64,000 nucleotides of DNA, from NCBI GenBank assembly GCA_030998015.1, contig JARWMV010000012.1, forward strand, positions 264,857-328,856, written 5' to 3'. The stretch's first letter is position 1, and each line of letters begins with the position of its first letter. A program made the position numbers and the translations under genes. This DNA is from Ceratorhiza oryzae-sativae. Lineage: Eukaryota; Basidiomycota; Agaricomycetes; Cantharellales; Ceratobasidiaceae. Positions 43,118 to 54,853 of this stretch are shown one piece after another. Below the pieces are notes generated by a model. That model did not search any database. It saw only the letters and a list, made by a program, of their open reading frames with translations, and was not told the origin of the DNA.

Positions 43118-45160
43118 TCATAGTAGACTGTCTTCCATACTGTACTGCTTGAGCTCCTTCCTTATGGTTGGTGGCAGGCTGTCCTTGTGTGACATGCTTT
43201 GCATCAAGCCTGATATTGATGTGTCCTCTTCCTGTGCTTCCTTTACTTCCTGTAGGAAGTTTGTCCTTACTTCTGCCTTGAATCCAATGAATCTGTCTGG
43301 TGATATCATGACTTGTGGCTCATTTGGTGTGTCCTCATGGTCATGCCTTTGTGACAGGGCATCTGGTTTTTGCAATAGCTTCCCTGGATGGTATTCAATT
43401 TGGAAATTAAATGACACTAGGGTCAGGTGCCACCTAGCATGTCTCCTGTTCCATATCTTGGCTTCTTGCCAATATTGGAGGTTTTGATGGTCTGTATATA
43501 CTGTAATGGGCATTCTGGTTCCCTCCAGGAACAGTCTCCAATACTCCAGTGACTGGACTATTGCAAGTAACTCCTTGTTGTGTGTATCATAGTTCCTTTG
43601 TGGTAGGGTGAAGCTTTCTGATAAGTAAGCTATTGGATGCAGCCTTCCATCTTCCCCCTTTTGGCTCAGGACTGCCCCCATGGCTACTCCCGAGGCGTCT
43701 GTTTCTAGACTGTCTGGCTTATTTGGGTCTTGGTGTATGAGGACTGGGTCTCTTGCCATTGATTTCTTGATCTCATTAAAAGCTTCTTGTTCTTGGGTAG
43801 TCCAGTTCCATTTGGCATCCTTCCTTGTTAGTTCTATCAGGGGCTTTGCTATTGTGCTAACATTGGGCACAAATCTGCAGTAAAAGTTTGCAAAGCCTAA
43901 GAATGATTGGGTTTGTTTGACAGTGGTGGGTTCCTTCCATTCCACTATTGCCTTGATCTTTTCTTTCTCCATCGATATGCCCTCTGGGGCTATCACAATT
44001 CCAATGAAGCTTGTTCTTGTTGTGAAGAAGTTGCATTTGTGAGGTTTCAAAAATAAGTGATGCTTTCTGAGATGTCTCAGAACTTCCCTCACATGTTCTT
44101 TGTGGTCCTCTTGACTATTGGAGTATATTAGTATGTCATCCATGTATACCACCATATACACATCTATGAGATCTTCAAATATGGAGCTTATGAATTGCAT
44201 CCATATTGAGGGCCCATTCCTTAGTCCAAATGGCATTACTGTGTATTCAAAGATCCCATATTTGTTCCTAAAGGCTGTTTTCCATTTGTCCCCTTCCTTT
44301 ATCTGTATATTATTGAAGCCCCAACGGATGTCCATCTTTGTAAATATTGTGGCATCTTTTAGCTTCTCCACAAGGTCCTCTTGCACTGGCATGGGGAATT
44401 GATCTGGCTTTGTAATGGCATTTAGTTTCTGGTAGTCTACTACCAACCTTAAACCTCCATCTGCTTTGTTCACATAGAAACATGGGGCTGCAATGGTTGA
44501 TTTGCTCTTCCTTATCTTTCCATCCCTAAGTTCCTTGTCTGTGTACTCCTTTAGGGCTGCTGATTCAGCTGGGGTCATTGGGTATATCTTTGCTGGTTTG
44601 GGGAGTTCTGCTCCTTCAACAAATTCTATTTCACAGTCAAAGGGTCAGTGCTCTGGGAGCTTGCTAAATCCCTCTTCCTGGAACAGATCTATGAAATCCC
44701 TGAATTCCTCTGGAATTAAGGGTACTTCTTCTGCTGCTTTGCCAACAATATTGTCCTTGTACAATATGGACAGATCTTTCCATTTAATGACTGGTTCTGC
44801 TTCTTCCAGCCAGTCTTTACCCAGTATTACCTCTGTGTCCCCTAGGTCCATTATGTAGAAGGTGCATTTTAGTGTTTTGCCCTCTACCTCAATTTGTAGT
44901 TCAGCCTTATCTGAGATTGCATCCTTGATTTCCTTCCCATCGATTGCAATCACTGACCTCTTAGCCTTGAGAGGTTCTGTTAGGATTCCCTTTCTTCTGA
45001 TGTATTCAGAGTCCATGAAATTACAAGAGGATCCTGTGTCTATCAGTGTTCTAGCTGGTTCCATGATTCCCTCGACAGTCATGTATATTATAGATTGGTT
45101 ACTTGATTTCTTAAGGGAATATACATTGACCACTGGGGTGTTTACTGGATCGACTGACAT
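43118..45160 (-). pseudogene. Chromovirus protease, reverse transcriptase and RNase H (one stop)
   Basis: Protease (45160-44645) has the active site LIDTGSSCNFMD. An in-frame TGA at 44645 precedes reverse transcriptase, which shows LVVDYQKLN, TKMDIRWGFNNI, MPFGLRNGPSIW and the catalytic VYMDDILIYS. RNase H follows: LETDASGVAMGAVLS, NKELLAIVQSLEYW and YTDHQNLQYW. Apart from the stop the frame is open to 43118. The stops fit C-to-T decay at CGA. Pol is in a different frame from Gag, as is common when Pol is made by frameshifting. Confidence 0.92.
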
Positions 45161-45177
45161 GGATTCAGTAGGTCCTA

Positions 45178-47083
45178 TTAGTTTTCTGACTCTGAATCTG
45201 TTTCTTGTTCATTAGTTTCCTTCTCAGTGCTGGCCTTTCCCACAATTTTGCCCTTGTTGTAGGTCCATTGTCCTCTGCAGTCCTTCATCACATGTCCTGG
45301 CTTGCCATATTTGATGCATAGTTTCTCCTTTCTCCATTGGTCTTTTTCCTCATTTGGTATCCTGACAGCACTGCTTGGCCAGTGACCAGTGTATGTCCCA
45401 TTCTGCCCTGTTTGGACCTTGGCCCAAAGGGGTGTTCTGCTGGCCAAGCCCCAGTTTGGGGCTCCCTGATTGGTGCTTCCTCCTGTGTTGAGCTTTCTAT
45501 TGGAAAATATTAGGTCATCTGCCCTGCATGCCAGCACAATCCATTCCTCCAGGGTCAGTTGGTTTCCTGCTCCATACATAGACATTCTCAGCAGTTCCTG
45601 CCTGACTTCTGGTTTCAATCCTTCTTTGAACCTGTCAATGAGTGCATCTTCATTCCAGTCTACTACTTGTGCCAAAATGTGGAACTGGGTGGCATATGAT
45701 TGGGCACTCTTGATTTGGTTTAGTTTGCCTAGTTGCTGAATTGCCTTTTCTTTCTTGACAGGGTCTTGGAAGTTGCCTAGGAATGCTGCCTTGAAGGCTG
45801 ACCAAGACCTTAAGAATTCATGGTCCTCCTTGTTGGAGATTTTCTTTAAGAATGGCTGTGCCCAATTTGCTGCATCACCACTGCTCATGTTCATTAAGGT
45901 AATGGATATTTTCCTATTATTGTTGAAGGTTCCTTCTTTGTAGTACCCAAAGTATATTTCCATTTTGGTCAGAAATGTTTTGGCCTCCTTGCCCTTCCTC
46001 CCATTGAAGGCCTCTGGTTTCTTTGCCCATGCCTCCTTGGGGATGGTAGCACCTGCTAGGGTAGTCTGATTCATAAAGGATGGGTTTTCTGGTTCCTTCC
46101 TGCCTTGACCCACTGGTGTGGCTAAGGGCCTGACTGTGGACTCCCTTTGGAATGACCTCCTTGCAAAGGGGGTTGGGGAGGACAATCAAGACCCTGGTTG
46201 GGTTGGAAGTTTGTCCCTATCTGGTGTTAGTTGCTCCATGGGGGGGGCTTCCCTCCTTAATTCATTTGCTATGTCAGTGGTTTGCTGCTCAATGGCAGTG
46301 GAGATCTCCTCTAAATGGTCCAAGTGGCTGTGTGTAGACTGTATCACTTTTGTCTGTTCTTGTATAGCTGTATTTACCTCTTGGATGGTTGACTTCCATC
46401 CTTCCATATGTCCCTCCAGGTTCTTGATGTTTGCTTCCACATTTTGGGCTGCTTTTGCAGCAATGTCTGCATTGTCTTGTCCTCCCACCACATTAATTTC
46501 CATTTACTTCAGTCTCCTCTCTTGTTGTTCCAGGACCCTCCAATTCAGCTCTGTAGCCCTGATTGCCTTCTGTATTTCATGCTGAGTGTTTTCCCTTAAT
46601 GTGAGTAGTCTGCCCCTTAGGGTGGTGGCAATTATTTGGACAGGGTTACTGGTTCTCCAGGGTGGGTTCACCCCTGGTGGTTGTGATGTTGTGGTTTCTG
46701 GTGGCTCAGAAAAATTCCTTGGAGTTTCGGGTTCTTTGGGATTGAGAATTTTGCCCCCCTGCTCATACATGATGTGGGTCATGTTCTCCACCTCATCTCT
46801 TGAGTCATCTACTGGTTCCTGCCAGGATGTTACTGGTGGTATTTGGGAAGGCCTTACCTCTGGTGGCTCACTACCAATATGGATTGGTCTCTGGGGGGTT
46901 TGTTGGAAGAATGGCACTGTCTTAGTGCAGGGCATTCCTCCTGGCATTCCTGTAAGTGTGGTGTCTGTATGTTCTTCTTCTTGAGGTACCACCTGTGGCA
47001 GGGGTTGTGTGGGTTCTGTTGGTGGATGATTAGCTGCTCAGCTCATTGATCTAGTAACTCTTCCTGTATTCTGCTGTGCCATA
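45178..47083 (-). pseudogene. Chromovirus Gag (three in-frame stops)
   Basis: One frame from MAQQNTGRVTRSMS at 47083 to 45178, broken by stops near 47039, 46504 and 46186. The first part is Pro/Thr-rich, then a coiled-coil region (ATELNWRVLEQQERRLK, and QNVEANIKNLEGHMEGW). The core Gag (from about 46185) includes WAQPFLKKIS and AIQQLGKLNQIKSAQSY. The single zinc knuckle reads CIKYGKPGHVMKDC, so the second cysteine of CCHC has become Tyr. Gag forms the virus-like particle and binds RNA. Confidence 0.85.
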
Positions 47084-47211
47084 GTTGCTGATTGTTCTCT
47101 TATGTAATGCAGAGGTTAGTTGGTATCTCTTGTACTCAACCCTTGATATTTGTGCAAAATATCTGTCTCACCACTAGTTAAGTGTGAAGCTTGCTTTATA
47201 ATGTCAAGACC

Positions 47212-47855
47212 CCTCTATCTCTTCTGTCGTCTTGTTGATCCCTTAAGTAGTGGCTATGTTCTTATGTGTTTTCCTATAGTATATATTGATGTATCTAGTG
47301 TTATGTACAAGTGGCCCCTGTGGTTGACAAGATAAAGCAAGCTGGGGCCATCAGCCTTGCTTTGGTTTTCTTATATATCCTTGTGTGAGGCAAGTCAGAC
47401 AGTTCCACAGTCAAGAATGTTTACTGGTCATGTGACATGAGGGGCCACTGGGTGATTGTTGATTGGGGGTCACATGATAGCATGAGGAGTTATGTAAGTT
47501 GCTCTTAGGGTTGTTGCAGCTCCAAATCTTATAGAGCCATGCAGGGTCCATGGGTCATGTGGTTTAAGTACCAGAGTCATGTGATAACTTGCTCCTTGCT
47601 CCAAGTTACAATGGAGAGAATTGCAGGAGCAAGTTGGGTAACCATGGTAAGCACCCATGTAAGCACTGAAGTCACATGACAACTTGCTCCTTGCTCCAAG
47701 TTACAAAGGAGAGAATTGCAGGAGTGAGTTGGGTCACCATGGTAAGTGCCAGAGTCATGTGACCTGTTTCTAGCTTGTTTTAACCATGGGGAAAATGCTA
47801 TACACTACAGGCTAGACTCCTTGTTACATTATGACCATTAGTGTGGGTCATAACA
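47212..47855 (-). repeat. 5' LTR of the chromovirus
   Basis: 644 bp, matching 37502-38155. It is inserted in, or joined to, the integrase gene of the second gypsy element: the coding sequence GDKVWLDTKN runs straight into the LTR end. Confidence 0.92.
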
Positions 47856-48664
47856 TTCTTGGTGTCAAGCCAGACTTTGTCTCCAACCCTAATGGCTTCT
47901 GGGGCCTGATGTTTCTGGTCATAATATTCTTTGACCCTCTGGTTTGCTATTTCCAGAGCAGCCTTAAGTTTGTCATGACCCTTTTGGAGCCATTCTGCAT
48001 GGTTGTCTGCTACAGGAAATTCTTGTCCCTCCCTGTCCCCAACTGCCAGCCTCGGATGGAAACCATAGTTTGCAAAGAATGGTGATTTGCCAGTTGAGGC
48101 ATTGACACCATTATTGTAGGCAAATTCAGCCAAGGGTAAGAGTGAGACCCAGTTATCCTGCCAATCTGATACATAGTGTCTGATGTACCCTTCTACTACT
48201 TGGTTAGCCCTTTCGGACTGGCCATCTGTTTGAGGGTGGTATGCTGTAGAGTAGGAGGGTTTTATATCCAGCTGTTTGTACAAGTGCCTTAGGAATTTGG
48301 ATGCAAAGTTGGGGCCACAGTCTGAAATGGTTTTCCATGGTAACCCATGAAGTTTCCATACATAAGTTAGGAACAAGTTTGCACAATCCATAGCACTGGC
48401 TTCTGATTGACATGGAATAAAATGGTCCATTTTTGTCAGCCAGTCAACAACTGTAAATATGGCATCAAATCCTTCTGACAGGGGTAGCCTGGTGATCAGG
48501 TCATAGGTGATTTCCTCCCAAGGCTTTTCCAGTGCTGGTATTGGGTTTAAGAGCCCTGGGGGAACTTGGTTGCTGTGCTTGTTCCTGATACAGGATTCAC
48601 AGTGCATGACATATTTGTTGACTGATTTTTTCATTGATGACCACACATATTTGTGGTTTAACAA
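47856..48664 (-). pseudogene. Gypsy-2 integrase, truncated
   Basis: Shows CESCIRNKHSNQ (zinc-binding end), ITYDLITRLP, TISDCGPNFASKF (Arg of SDRGP changed to Cys, catalytic Asp kept) and HPQTDGQSERANQ with the catalytic Glu. The frame then runs to GDKVWLDTKN and stops at the chromovirus LTR. Confidence 0.88.
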
Positions 48665-48784
48665 TTCATATGTTCTGAACTGCCCTGGGTGTCCTGCTGC
48701 TGGGTTATCATGACAACTTTCAATGACCAGCTTGCAGAGTTCTTTATTATTTGGGACATAGATTCAGCCCTTGTATTGTAAAAG

Positions 48785-50573
48785 TCATTTGTCCCACTCC
48801 CAATTTTTGACCTTCTCATTGTCATCTAAGGCTTTCAGCACTTTTGACAGACGCTCATCCCCTGGGATAGCATCCCTAATGAGTTGTTCCAGGTCATGGT
48901 CCAGGGTGATTACTTGTAGCCACAAGGATTTCAGCTCCAAAAATTGGTTTTGTGCAAGCAGAGCTTGGCTCTCACTCCCCTCTTTAGGTATGTGCCTTGA
49001 CAGCCTAGAGGGTATGTCTGCCCAGCCATTCTTTGCCCCTTCAATGTACAGAATCTTGAATTCAAATCTGGATAGGAACTTGTGCCATCGTGTCACTTGG
49101 CCATTCAGTGGCTGATTTGTCTTCCAATACTCCAAATTTTTGTGATCACCAATAATGTTTACTGGGTGTTTGGCCCCTTCTAGCAAGTGACACCAGTGTT
49201 TGAGGGCCTTTATAATTGCCAGCATTTCTTTGTTGTAGATATCATAGTTCCTTTCTGCTGGGACCATAGCTTTGGAGTAGTAGGAGATTGGGTGGAGCAT
49301 TCTGTCTTCTCCATATTGTAATAGTACAGCACCTGTGGCATAGCCTGAGGCATCTGTTTCCAGAATAAATGGTTTACTAGGCTCTGGCTGAATTAGGAGG
49401 GGGGCTTCCTTCAATTTCTGCTTCAGTAAGTTCCATGCCTGATCCCTCTCCTCTGTCCATTCCCACTTTACATCCTTCTTGACTAATTCATAAAGACATT
49501 ATGTAATTTTTGAAAAGTCCTTTATGAAGTGCCTTAACCAGTTTGCAAATCCCAGCCCTTCCAGGACTTCAGTTGGGTTGGTAGGGGTTGGCCATTCAAC
49601 AGCCTTTTCAACCTTGGCTGGGTCTACTTTAATTCCCTGGGGGGTCACTACTATTCCCAGGTAATCAACTTTGGTGACATTGAAAACACATTTCTCCAGA
49701 GCACAGTACAGGCCAGCCTTTTGAAGATGACACAAGACTTCTCTGACATGTTTGTCATGCTCTTCTTGGGTTTTGGAGAACACCAGTATGTTGTCCATAA
49801 ATTACAATGTAGATGCCCTCAATGTCTTGGAATTCCTCTCAGATCATAGCCATAAAGGTCCCTGGTGTGTTCTTCTGGCCAAATTGCATGACTAAAGGCT
49901 CATACAACCCATACTTGGTCTTAAAAGCAGCTTTCCATTTGTCTCCTTCCCAAATCTGTATAAGATTGAAACCCCACTTTAAATCAAACTTGGTGAATAT
50001 CTTTGCCCCACGCAAGGTCTCCACAATATCATTGATGCATGGGAGTGGGTATACATTGGAGACAGTCATCTCACTTAGCTGCCAGTAGTCAATGCACATG
50101 TGCAGCTTCCCATTCTTCTTTTTAACAAATATGACAGGGGATGCCATTGGTGACCTTGAGGGTCTAATATGCACTGCTTTCAACTGGCAGTCCAAGGTCT
50201 TGCACAATTCTGCATCTTCCTTGACACCCACACTATATATGGGACCATGCCTTGGCTTAGCATCTGGTTTTAGGTCTATCTCCATATCCCACTTTCTATG
50301 GGGTGGTAATGGCTGGACATTGTCTTCTTTGGCAAATATTTTCTTGAATTCTTTGTATTATGCTAGAAGCAAGTCTAAAGAGTCCAACTGGAGCTCCTTG
50401 GGTTCATTTGCCTGCACATGTAGGGGCTTGGTGATGCAATGCTTTAAGCATATTGGCAAGTTGAATTTAATGTCCTTTCCATCCCAATCAATGTCAGGGT
50501 TATGGAATTTGAGCCATGACATGCCCAAAACTAAATCATTTTTGCCAATGTTCACAATGTAAGCACTGAGAAT
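48785..50573 (-). pseudogene. Gypsy-2 reverse transcriptase and RNase H, broken
   Basis: Reverse transcriptase segments are LHMCIDYWQL, FTKFDLKWGFNLI and MQFGQKNTPGTF; then a stop and frameshift near 49800-49840. The active site now reads MDNILVFSK where YMDD is expected, so one catalytic Asp is Asn. RNase H shows LETDASGYATGAVLL, NKEMLAIIKALKHW and IGDHKNLEYW. Several stops separate the segments. Inactive. Confidence 0.88.
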
Positions 50574-50576
50574 TTC

Positions 50577-50951
50577 TCAGTGCTCCTGAATGCACAACTC
50601 AAAGGTGCAATAATGGGTCACAGACCTGGAGTTGATCTCCCTTCCATCGATCACTTGTAGTTTCTTTGGTGTTTTTAGGGTGACAATAGGGATATGATAT
50701 TGTTTAACAAGGTTTTCATGTATAAATACTGATGTGGCCCCTGAATCAGTCATGGCCCATCCATTGAACTTTTTCATATTGTATGCAGACTTGTGTTTGG
50801 GGGTTGTGTGCAGATGAAATGCATGAAAGAAAAACTGAAGTTGCAATTGGTTTCCTAATGACATACATTCCATTTCCATATTTTTATTTTCATTCTGCAT
50901 GTTTTGTAACATAGCACCCAAGACCGCCCCCCTGGCATGGTTTGAGCTCAT
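50577..50951 (-). pseudogene. Gypsy-2 protease
   Basis: Contains AMTDSGATSVFIHENLV, the aspartic protease active site (DSGA). The ATG at 50951 overlaps the Gag stop as ATGA, an arrangement like that of the LINE ORFs here. The frame ends early at 50577. Confidence 0.75.
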
Positions 50952-52339
50952 TCTTTTACCAACTCATTGTTGGTTGTTTCTACATCCTCTACAACTGCCT
51001 TGTATCCTAACATCTTGGCTGAGGGACATTTGGCAGCAATATGACCACACCCTCCACAGTTGTAGCAGGTGTTTGTCCCTTTTCCTTTTCCTGCACTATC
51101 CAGGTCCATCACAACTGGGTCCTTTGCCTTGGGGGCCACTGGTGGGTGATTATCTGTCTTTATATCCTTAAAAGATTCTTGGACATTGGAGTTGCTACCA
51201 TCATAACAAACAGTGGGGACTGTGAAACCTTTGGCATTGGGCCCAATGGCCACAATTTGGCCCTTTACCACCTAACCATCCTTGATCTTGTATACCCACT
51301 CCCCATTCCTGAACTTTTCTTTTGGGGAATTGCTTTGGGAGGTAGTTGTTGGCTTACTGGACAAGGCATTATTACTGCTAGACTTGTTGCCTCCATGGGA
51401 CGTCCTTTTGCTACCAAATGAGATAAGGTGGCAGTTGATTTCCAGGGCCTGCTGAGTGAGTTGGGCAAAGGTCTTGGTGTGGGGATTGTAATTTTGGGCC
51501 ACCATGCTGTCTGTCACATTGGATGATAAGCCATCATAGAATTGGTCATGCATGGCTGCATCATTGTAGTTGAGCCCAGTTGAGTATAAGTTGAACAGGG
51601 TGAGATAGCCTTGGACTGTCTTGGATTGTTTCAATTTCCACCATTTATCACAGTTATTTTCAGTGTGGTTCAAGTCCCCATAACAGGTAGTAAATTCTTG
51701 CCAAAACATGTTGGCATTGTGAAGCCATGGGACCACAGTTCCAGGGTTTAGAATTTTGAATTCCTCATATGAGTTGACCCATTCAGCAGTGGACCCTTCT
51801 AGATGGGATGTGATATAGGCAACCACCTGATCAGCAGAGTGCCCACTCATGTTTGTGTTGATGTACTGAGCACATGCAATTCTAAATGAGATGGCATCTT
51901 CATGCTTTGTGCCATCAAACATTTGGGGAGCAGCCATTTTAACCTTTGTGGTTGATCCACTAGAGGTAGTGGTGGTTGCCAGTTGTGGCTGGGTCATGCT
52001 GGAGGAGGGTTGTACTTGGGCAGCACCTGAGCCACCAGAGGAGGTATTGATTTGCACTTCAATGCACATGCTACTGGTTTGAAGTATTGTTAACATGCCA
52101 ACTAGGTTGTTAACATTGGTGGCCAGTCCAGCCACATCAGTGTCTATCTTAGTCTGGTTTGTTGTGAGTTTTGCTTCAAGCAAGTCCGTGTAGGTTTTAT
52201 TGTTATGCTCAACATCTCCAATATCATTTTGGAGGTTGTTGGTTTGCTCTTGCAATTTGTCCATTGACTGAAGCATATAGATAACTTTTTCTCTGTTAGA
52301 CATATTTGCCCAAGCAGGGGCAGGGGGTTGTGATGTCAT
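50948..52339 (-). pseudogene. Gypsy-2 Gag (one in-frame stop)
   Basis: Starts MTSQPPAPAWANMSNREK. It has an N-terminal coiled coil (LQEQTNNLQNDIGDVEHN), a Ser/Thr/Gln-rich linker and a capsid-like core (KMAAPQMFDGTKHEDAI, then LTQQALEINCHLI). A TAG at 51272 interrupts it before the intact zinc knuckle CYNCGGCGHIAAKC. The start has an inverted second copy at 61093. Confidence 0.88.
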
Positions 52340-52363
52340 TTCAGGGAGATTTCAGATAAATTC

Positions 52364-53258
52364 TTAGGAGCAATGGAGGTGATAGGGAATTACAGGGAAT
52401 TGAGAGTTGTTTTGGTACCAGAAGGTTTCTCTACCCTGCACAAGTTTATAAAATTCAAAGTTTCCAATCCCCCCAAATCTCAGCCACATATTGTCCAAGT
52501 CCCAACTCTTGGTGTCTTGGCAACAGCACAATGGTTCCACCCTCTTCAGTTTAGTTTGGTCCTGAAGGAGTGCCTCCTTGGGGAAAATTGATTTGGGCTG
52601 CTGGAAGGGGTGCTTCTTCCTGAATTGGCAAGCCCATGCCACTTAGAAGGATAGGATGAGGGAGGCCTGAAGGGGTTGAGAAGGTAGGGAAAGCATACTC
52701 ATGGGGTCCAGTTGTTTCTCAAACTAGTGCTTGTAGTTCAAGATGGTTGTGGAGGAGGGACAAATAATCCTCCTGGTGTTCATGCAACCGCTCAGTTAGG
52801 TATGTGCAGTGGGCCTCAGCTTTGTGGAGTTTTTCACAAGTTTCTTTGTACCTCTTATGGTAATGATGATACCTGCCTTGGAAATTTTTGATGGTATCTA
52901 GTAGGTGACAAAGGAGTTGTTGGCCAAGGTTCTCCAGCTTATAGCTGGTGATGGGGGATGGTGTAGTAGTATAAAAATTTGTCCTTCTTAGGACAATAAG
53001 GACAGTGTGCTGGGAAAGTGGCTCTGTTTTCCCAATGGCAAATTTTGCACTTGGGGGCACCTGGCTTGGTGACAAAGGCTTGTTGGGCTCATCTGACTTT
53101 CTGGGGACAGACTTTGACAATTTTCACACAGTTAAAATTGATGTACCTGGCCTCCTCAAGGATATCTTCAACCAAGTTGAGAGTGAAGCAGTAGATGGAC
53201 AGGTGTCCAAACCACCCACACAAATGGCAGTGCTGGTCTTCTGTAAAGGGTTGTGCCA
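52364..53258 (-). pseudogene. Gypsy-2 leader ORFs: CCHC protein, coiled-coil protein, third ORF
   Basis: Three ORFs before Gag, each with a homologue at 60.17-61.07 kb. The first (from 53258 leftwards) contains a CCHC-like knuckle (C-x2-C-x4-H-x4-C) and CKICHWENRATFPAHCPYCP, ending near 52930. The second (53120-52719) overlaps it in another frame and encodes a coiled coil (GRYHHYHKRYKETCEKLHK, then LTERLHEHQEDYLSLLHNH). The third (52642-52364) begins MAWACQFRKKHPFQQPKS. Their conservation between two copies suggests they are expressed parts of the element, perhaps by splicing or frameshifting. Confidence 0.6.
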
Positions 53259-53607
53259 GATTGAACAAGAACTTGACCTGATGTCAACAACAACAAGTCA
53301 GGCAATGAAGAAAATAGTAAGAAAAGAACTTGTATATGATTAGAGGTCAAGTTCTTGAGGAGCCTCTGTGAACTTGACCTGGTTTATATACATGATACAA
53401 GCCACATCATAGCAAACAAGTCCATACAGTGAGTCATGACCAATAAGAGATAGAAGCAACTGCAGAGCTGTGGAATTTCACATCAGAGTTGAAATACATC
53501 TCAGTTATCAGTCTGGAACATCCTTTGAGCCACATGACACAGATATACCATAAAAGGCAAGTATGTTTTGAAAATGATCTCATAAAATGTAATAAATCAA
53601 GAAAATA

Positions 53608-54424
53608 TTATAGGATAGATATGTGTGTCAGTTCATGACAGGTTAGAGTTGGGTTTAGCCATGTTAGTGGGGTTTTATCCTGGATGTATGTGCTTTTGAG
53701 TGATGAGATTTTGGATTGTATCATGCTGAGAAGGCAATTTTCCATGTTAGAGAAAGCTTGGGTGAGCTTGTTCTGTTTGTATGTAACAGTGGTGTTGTAT
53801 GTATTTTGTACCAAATTTTCCAAGTGAGATTCTATGTTGGGTAAAGTGAAGAGAGTAAGGTTGTTGGGATTGGTAGAGAGGGATTCAAGTTTTTGTAAAG
53901 CAAATTGAAGGGTAATAAATGGATTTGGGGTAGAAGAATTAAAGTTAAACAGGGTGTTGGATGCATCCAGTATTGGAGCAGGGCCAGGAGAAGAAGTATG
54001 GGTATTGATCACATTGGTACTACCTGTTGTGTGAATTGCAAGCTGGGTGGGGTTTATTGGGTTTGCACTACTCTGGTTCAACATGATGTCTGGGGTCTTG
54101 CCCATTCTAGGTTTTTTGCTAGTTGTCAGGGAATGATTGCTTGGATCAGGTATAGGAGAACTGGTGCCCTCCCTTAGACACAACAGCTTGTTTGCTTGGG
54201 TTGAGCCAGGCATAGAATTTTTGGGTTGGCTGAGGACCAAATAGAATAGAAGACGCAGTTGGTGGTGTGAGGCCCACAAAATTGAGCAGTGTATTTGGTT
54301 GCTTAAAGTCAGCAATAGTCCTCTTTAGTCTGGCAATTTGTCTAGGACACTCAGGCAACTGGGGTTGGCATCCCCCTTTGTTCATATAACAAAGAAAACC
54401 CCAGAAGAAATGTGACAAAACCAC
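53608..54424 (-). CDS. Unknown ORFs inside the inverted-repeat block
   Basis: Two overlapping minus-strand frames look like one gene with a frameshift or intron near 54200. The first (54424-54146) contains ECPRQIARLKRTIADFKQ and FVGLTPPTASSIL; the second (to 53608) contains SSPIPDPSNHSLTTSKKPRM and a helical end (LENLVQNTYNTTVTYKQNKL). The stop lies inside the left inverted-repeat arm, so part of the C-terminus is encoded by the repeat. No family recognised and no catalytic motif. Confidence 0.35.
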
Positions 54425-54853
54425 AAAAGTTCACAGAGGGTGAAGATTATGTAAGGATGCTTGTGGTTGTCCTCCAATCTGACCCCGATGTACCCTGGAC
54501 TTGTGTATGTTCCTTTGGCATTCTCAAGGGACTCTGTGTCATGAGCTGATGTGATAACCCTAATTTTCTTGTATTTTCTTGTATTTTCTTTTGTCTGATT
54601 ATCTTATCTATAGTCTACATGTCACATGACACACAGAACTGATACTGTACTGGCAAGAGTGGAGCATTGGTCACAGTCCAAAGTCACAACATGACATTCA
54701 GAATTTCCAACATCCAGTGTTCTAGCAAGCTGCAATGTGACAGGACAATAATTTCCTTATATGGTAGCATGTAATTAGACAAGAAATATAATATTGAAAA
54801 AGATTACAAAATCAACCTATCAACTAAGATGCCATCCATTCAGAACCTGAATA

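Larger units (their letters stand above)
37502..47855 (-). mobile_element. Ty3/gypsy chromovirus carrying a Rep-gene cargo
   Basis: The element reads right to left: 5' LTR 47212-47855, Gag, protease, reverse transcriptase/RNase H, integrase, chromodomain, cargo (38.5-41.7 kb), polypurine tract, 3' LTR 37502-38155. LTRs start TGTTATGACC and end GTCTTGACA on the element strand and differ mainly by transitions, so the element is not recent. Gag and Pol carry several TGA stops and frameshifts, the Gag zinc knuckle has lost a Cys and integrase has lost a catalytic Asp; this copy is dead. Chromoviruses of this group normally end soon after the chromodomain; here about 3.5 kb lies between chromodomain and LTR. 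Flanks do not form a target duplication: the left is an R-LTR fragment, the right is the integrase gene of another gypsy element. Confidence 0.88.
47856..53258 (-). mobile_element. Second Ty3/gypsy element, decayed and missing its 3' end
   Basis: Order on the minus strand: zinc-knuckle and coiled-coil leader ORFs (53258-52364), Gag (52339-50948), protease (50951-50577), reverse transcriptase/RNase H (about 50573-48785), integrase (48664-47856). Its left end is lost at the chromovirus LTR and its right end is cut at 53258 by the inverted-repeat block. No LTR of its own is recognised in the window. A second copy of its first 1.5 kb lies inverted at 60.1-61.7 kb. Confidence 0.85.

Noticed and set aside
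42073..46585. Plus-strand ORFs antisense to gag and pol
   Set aside because: They mirror conserved retrotransposon coding frames on the minus strand and have no motifs of their own.
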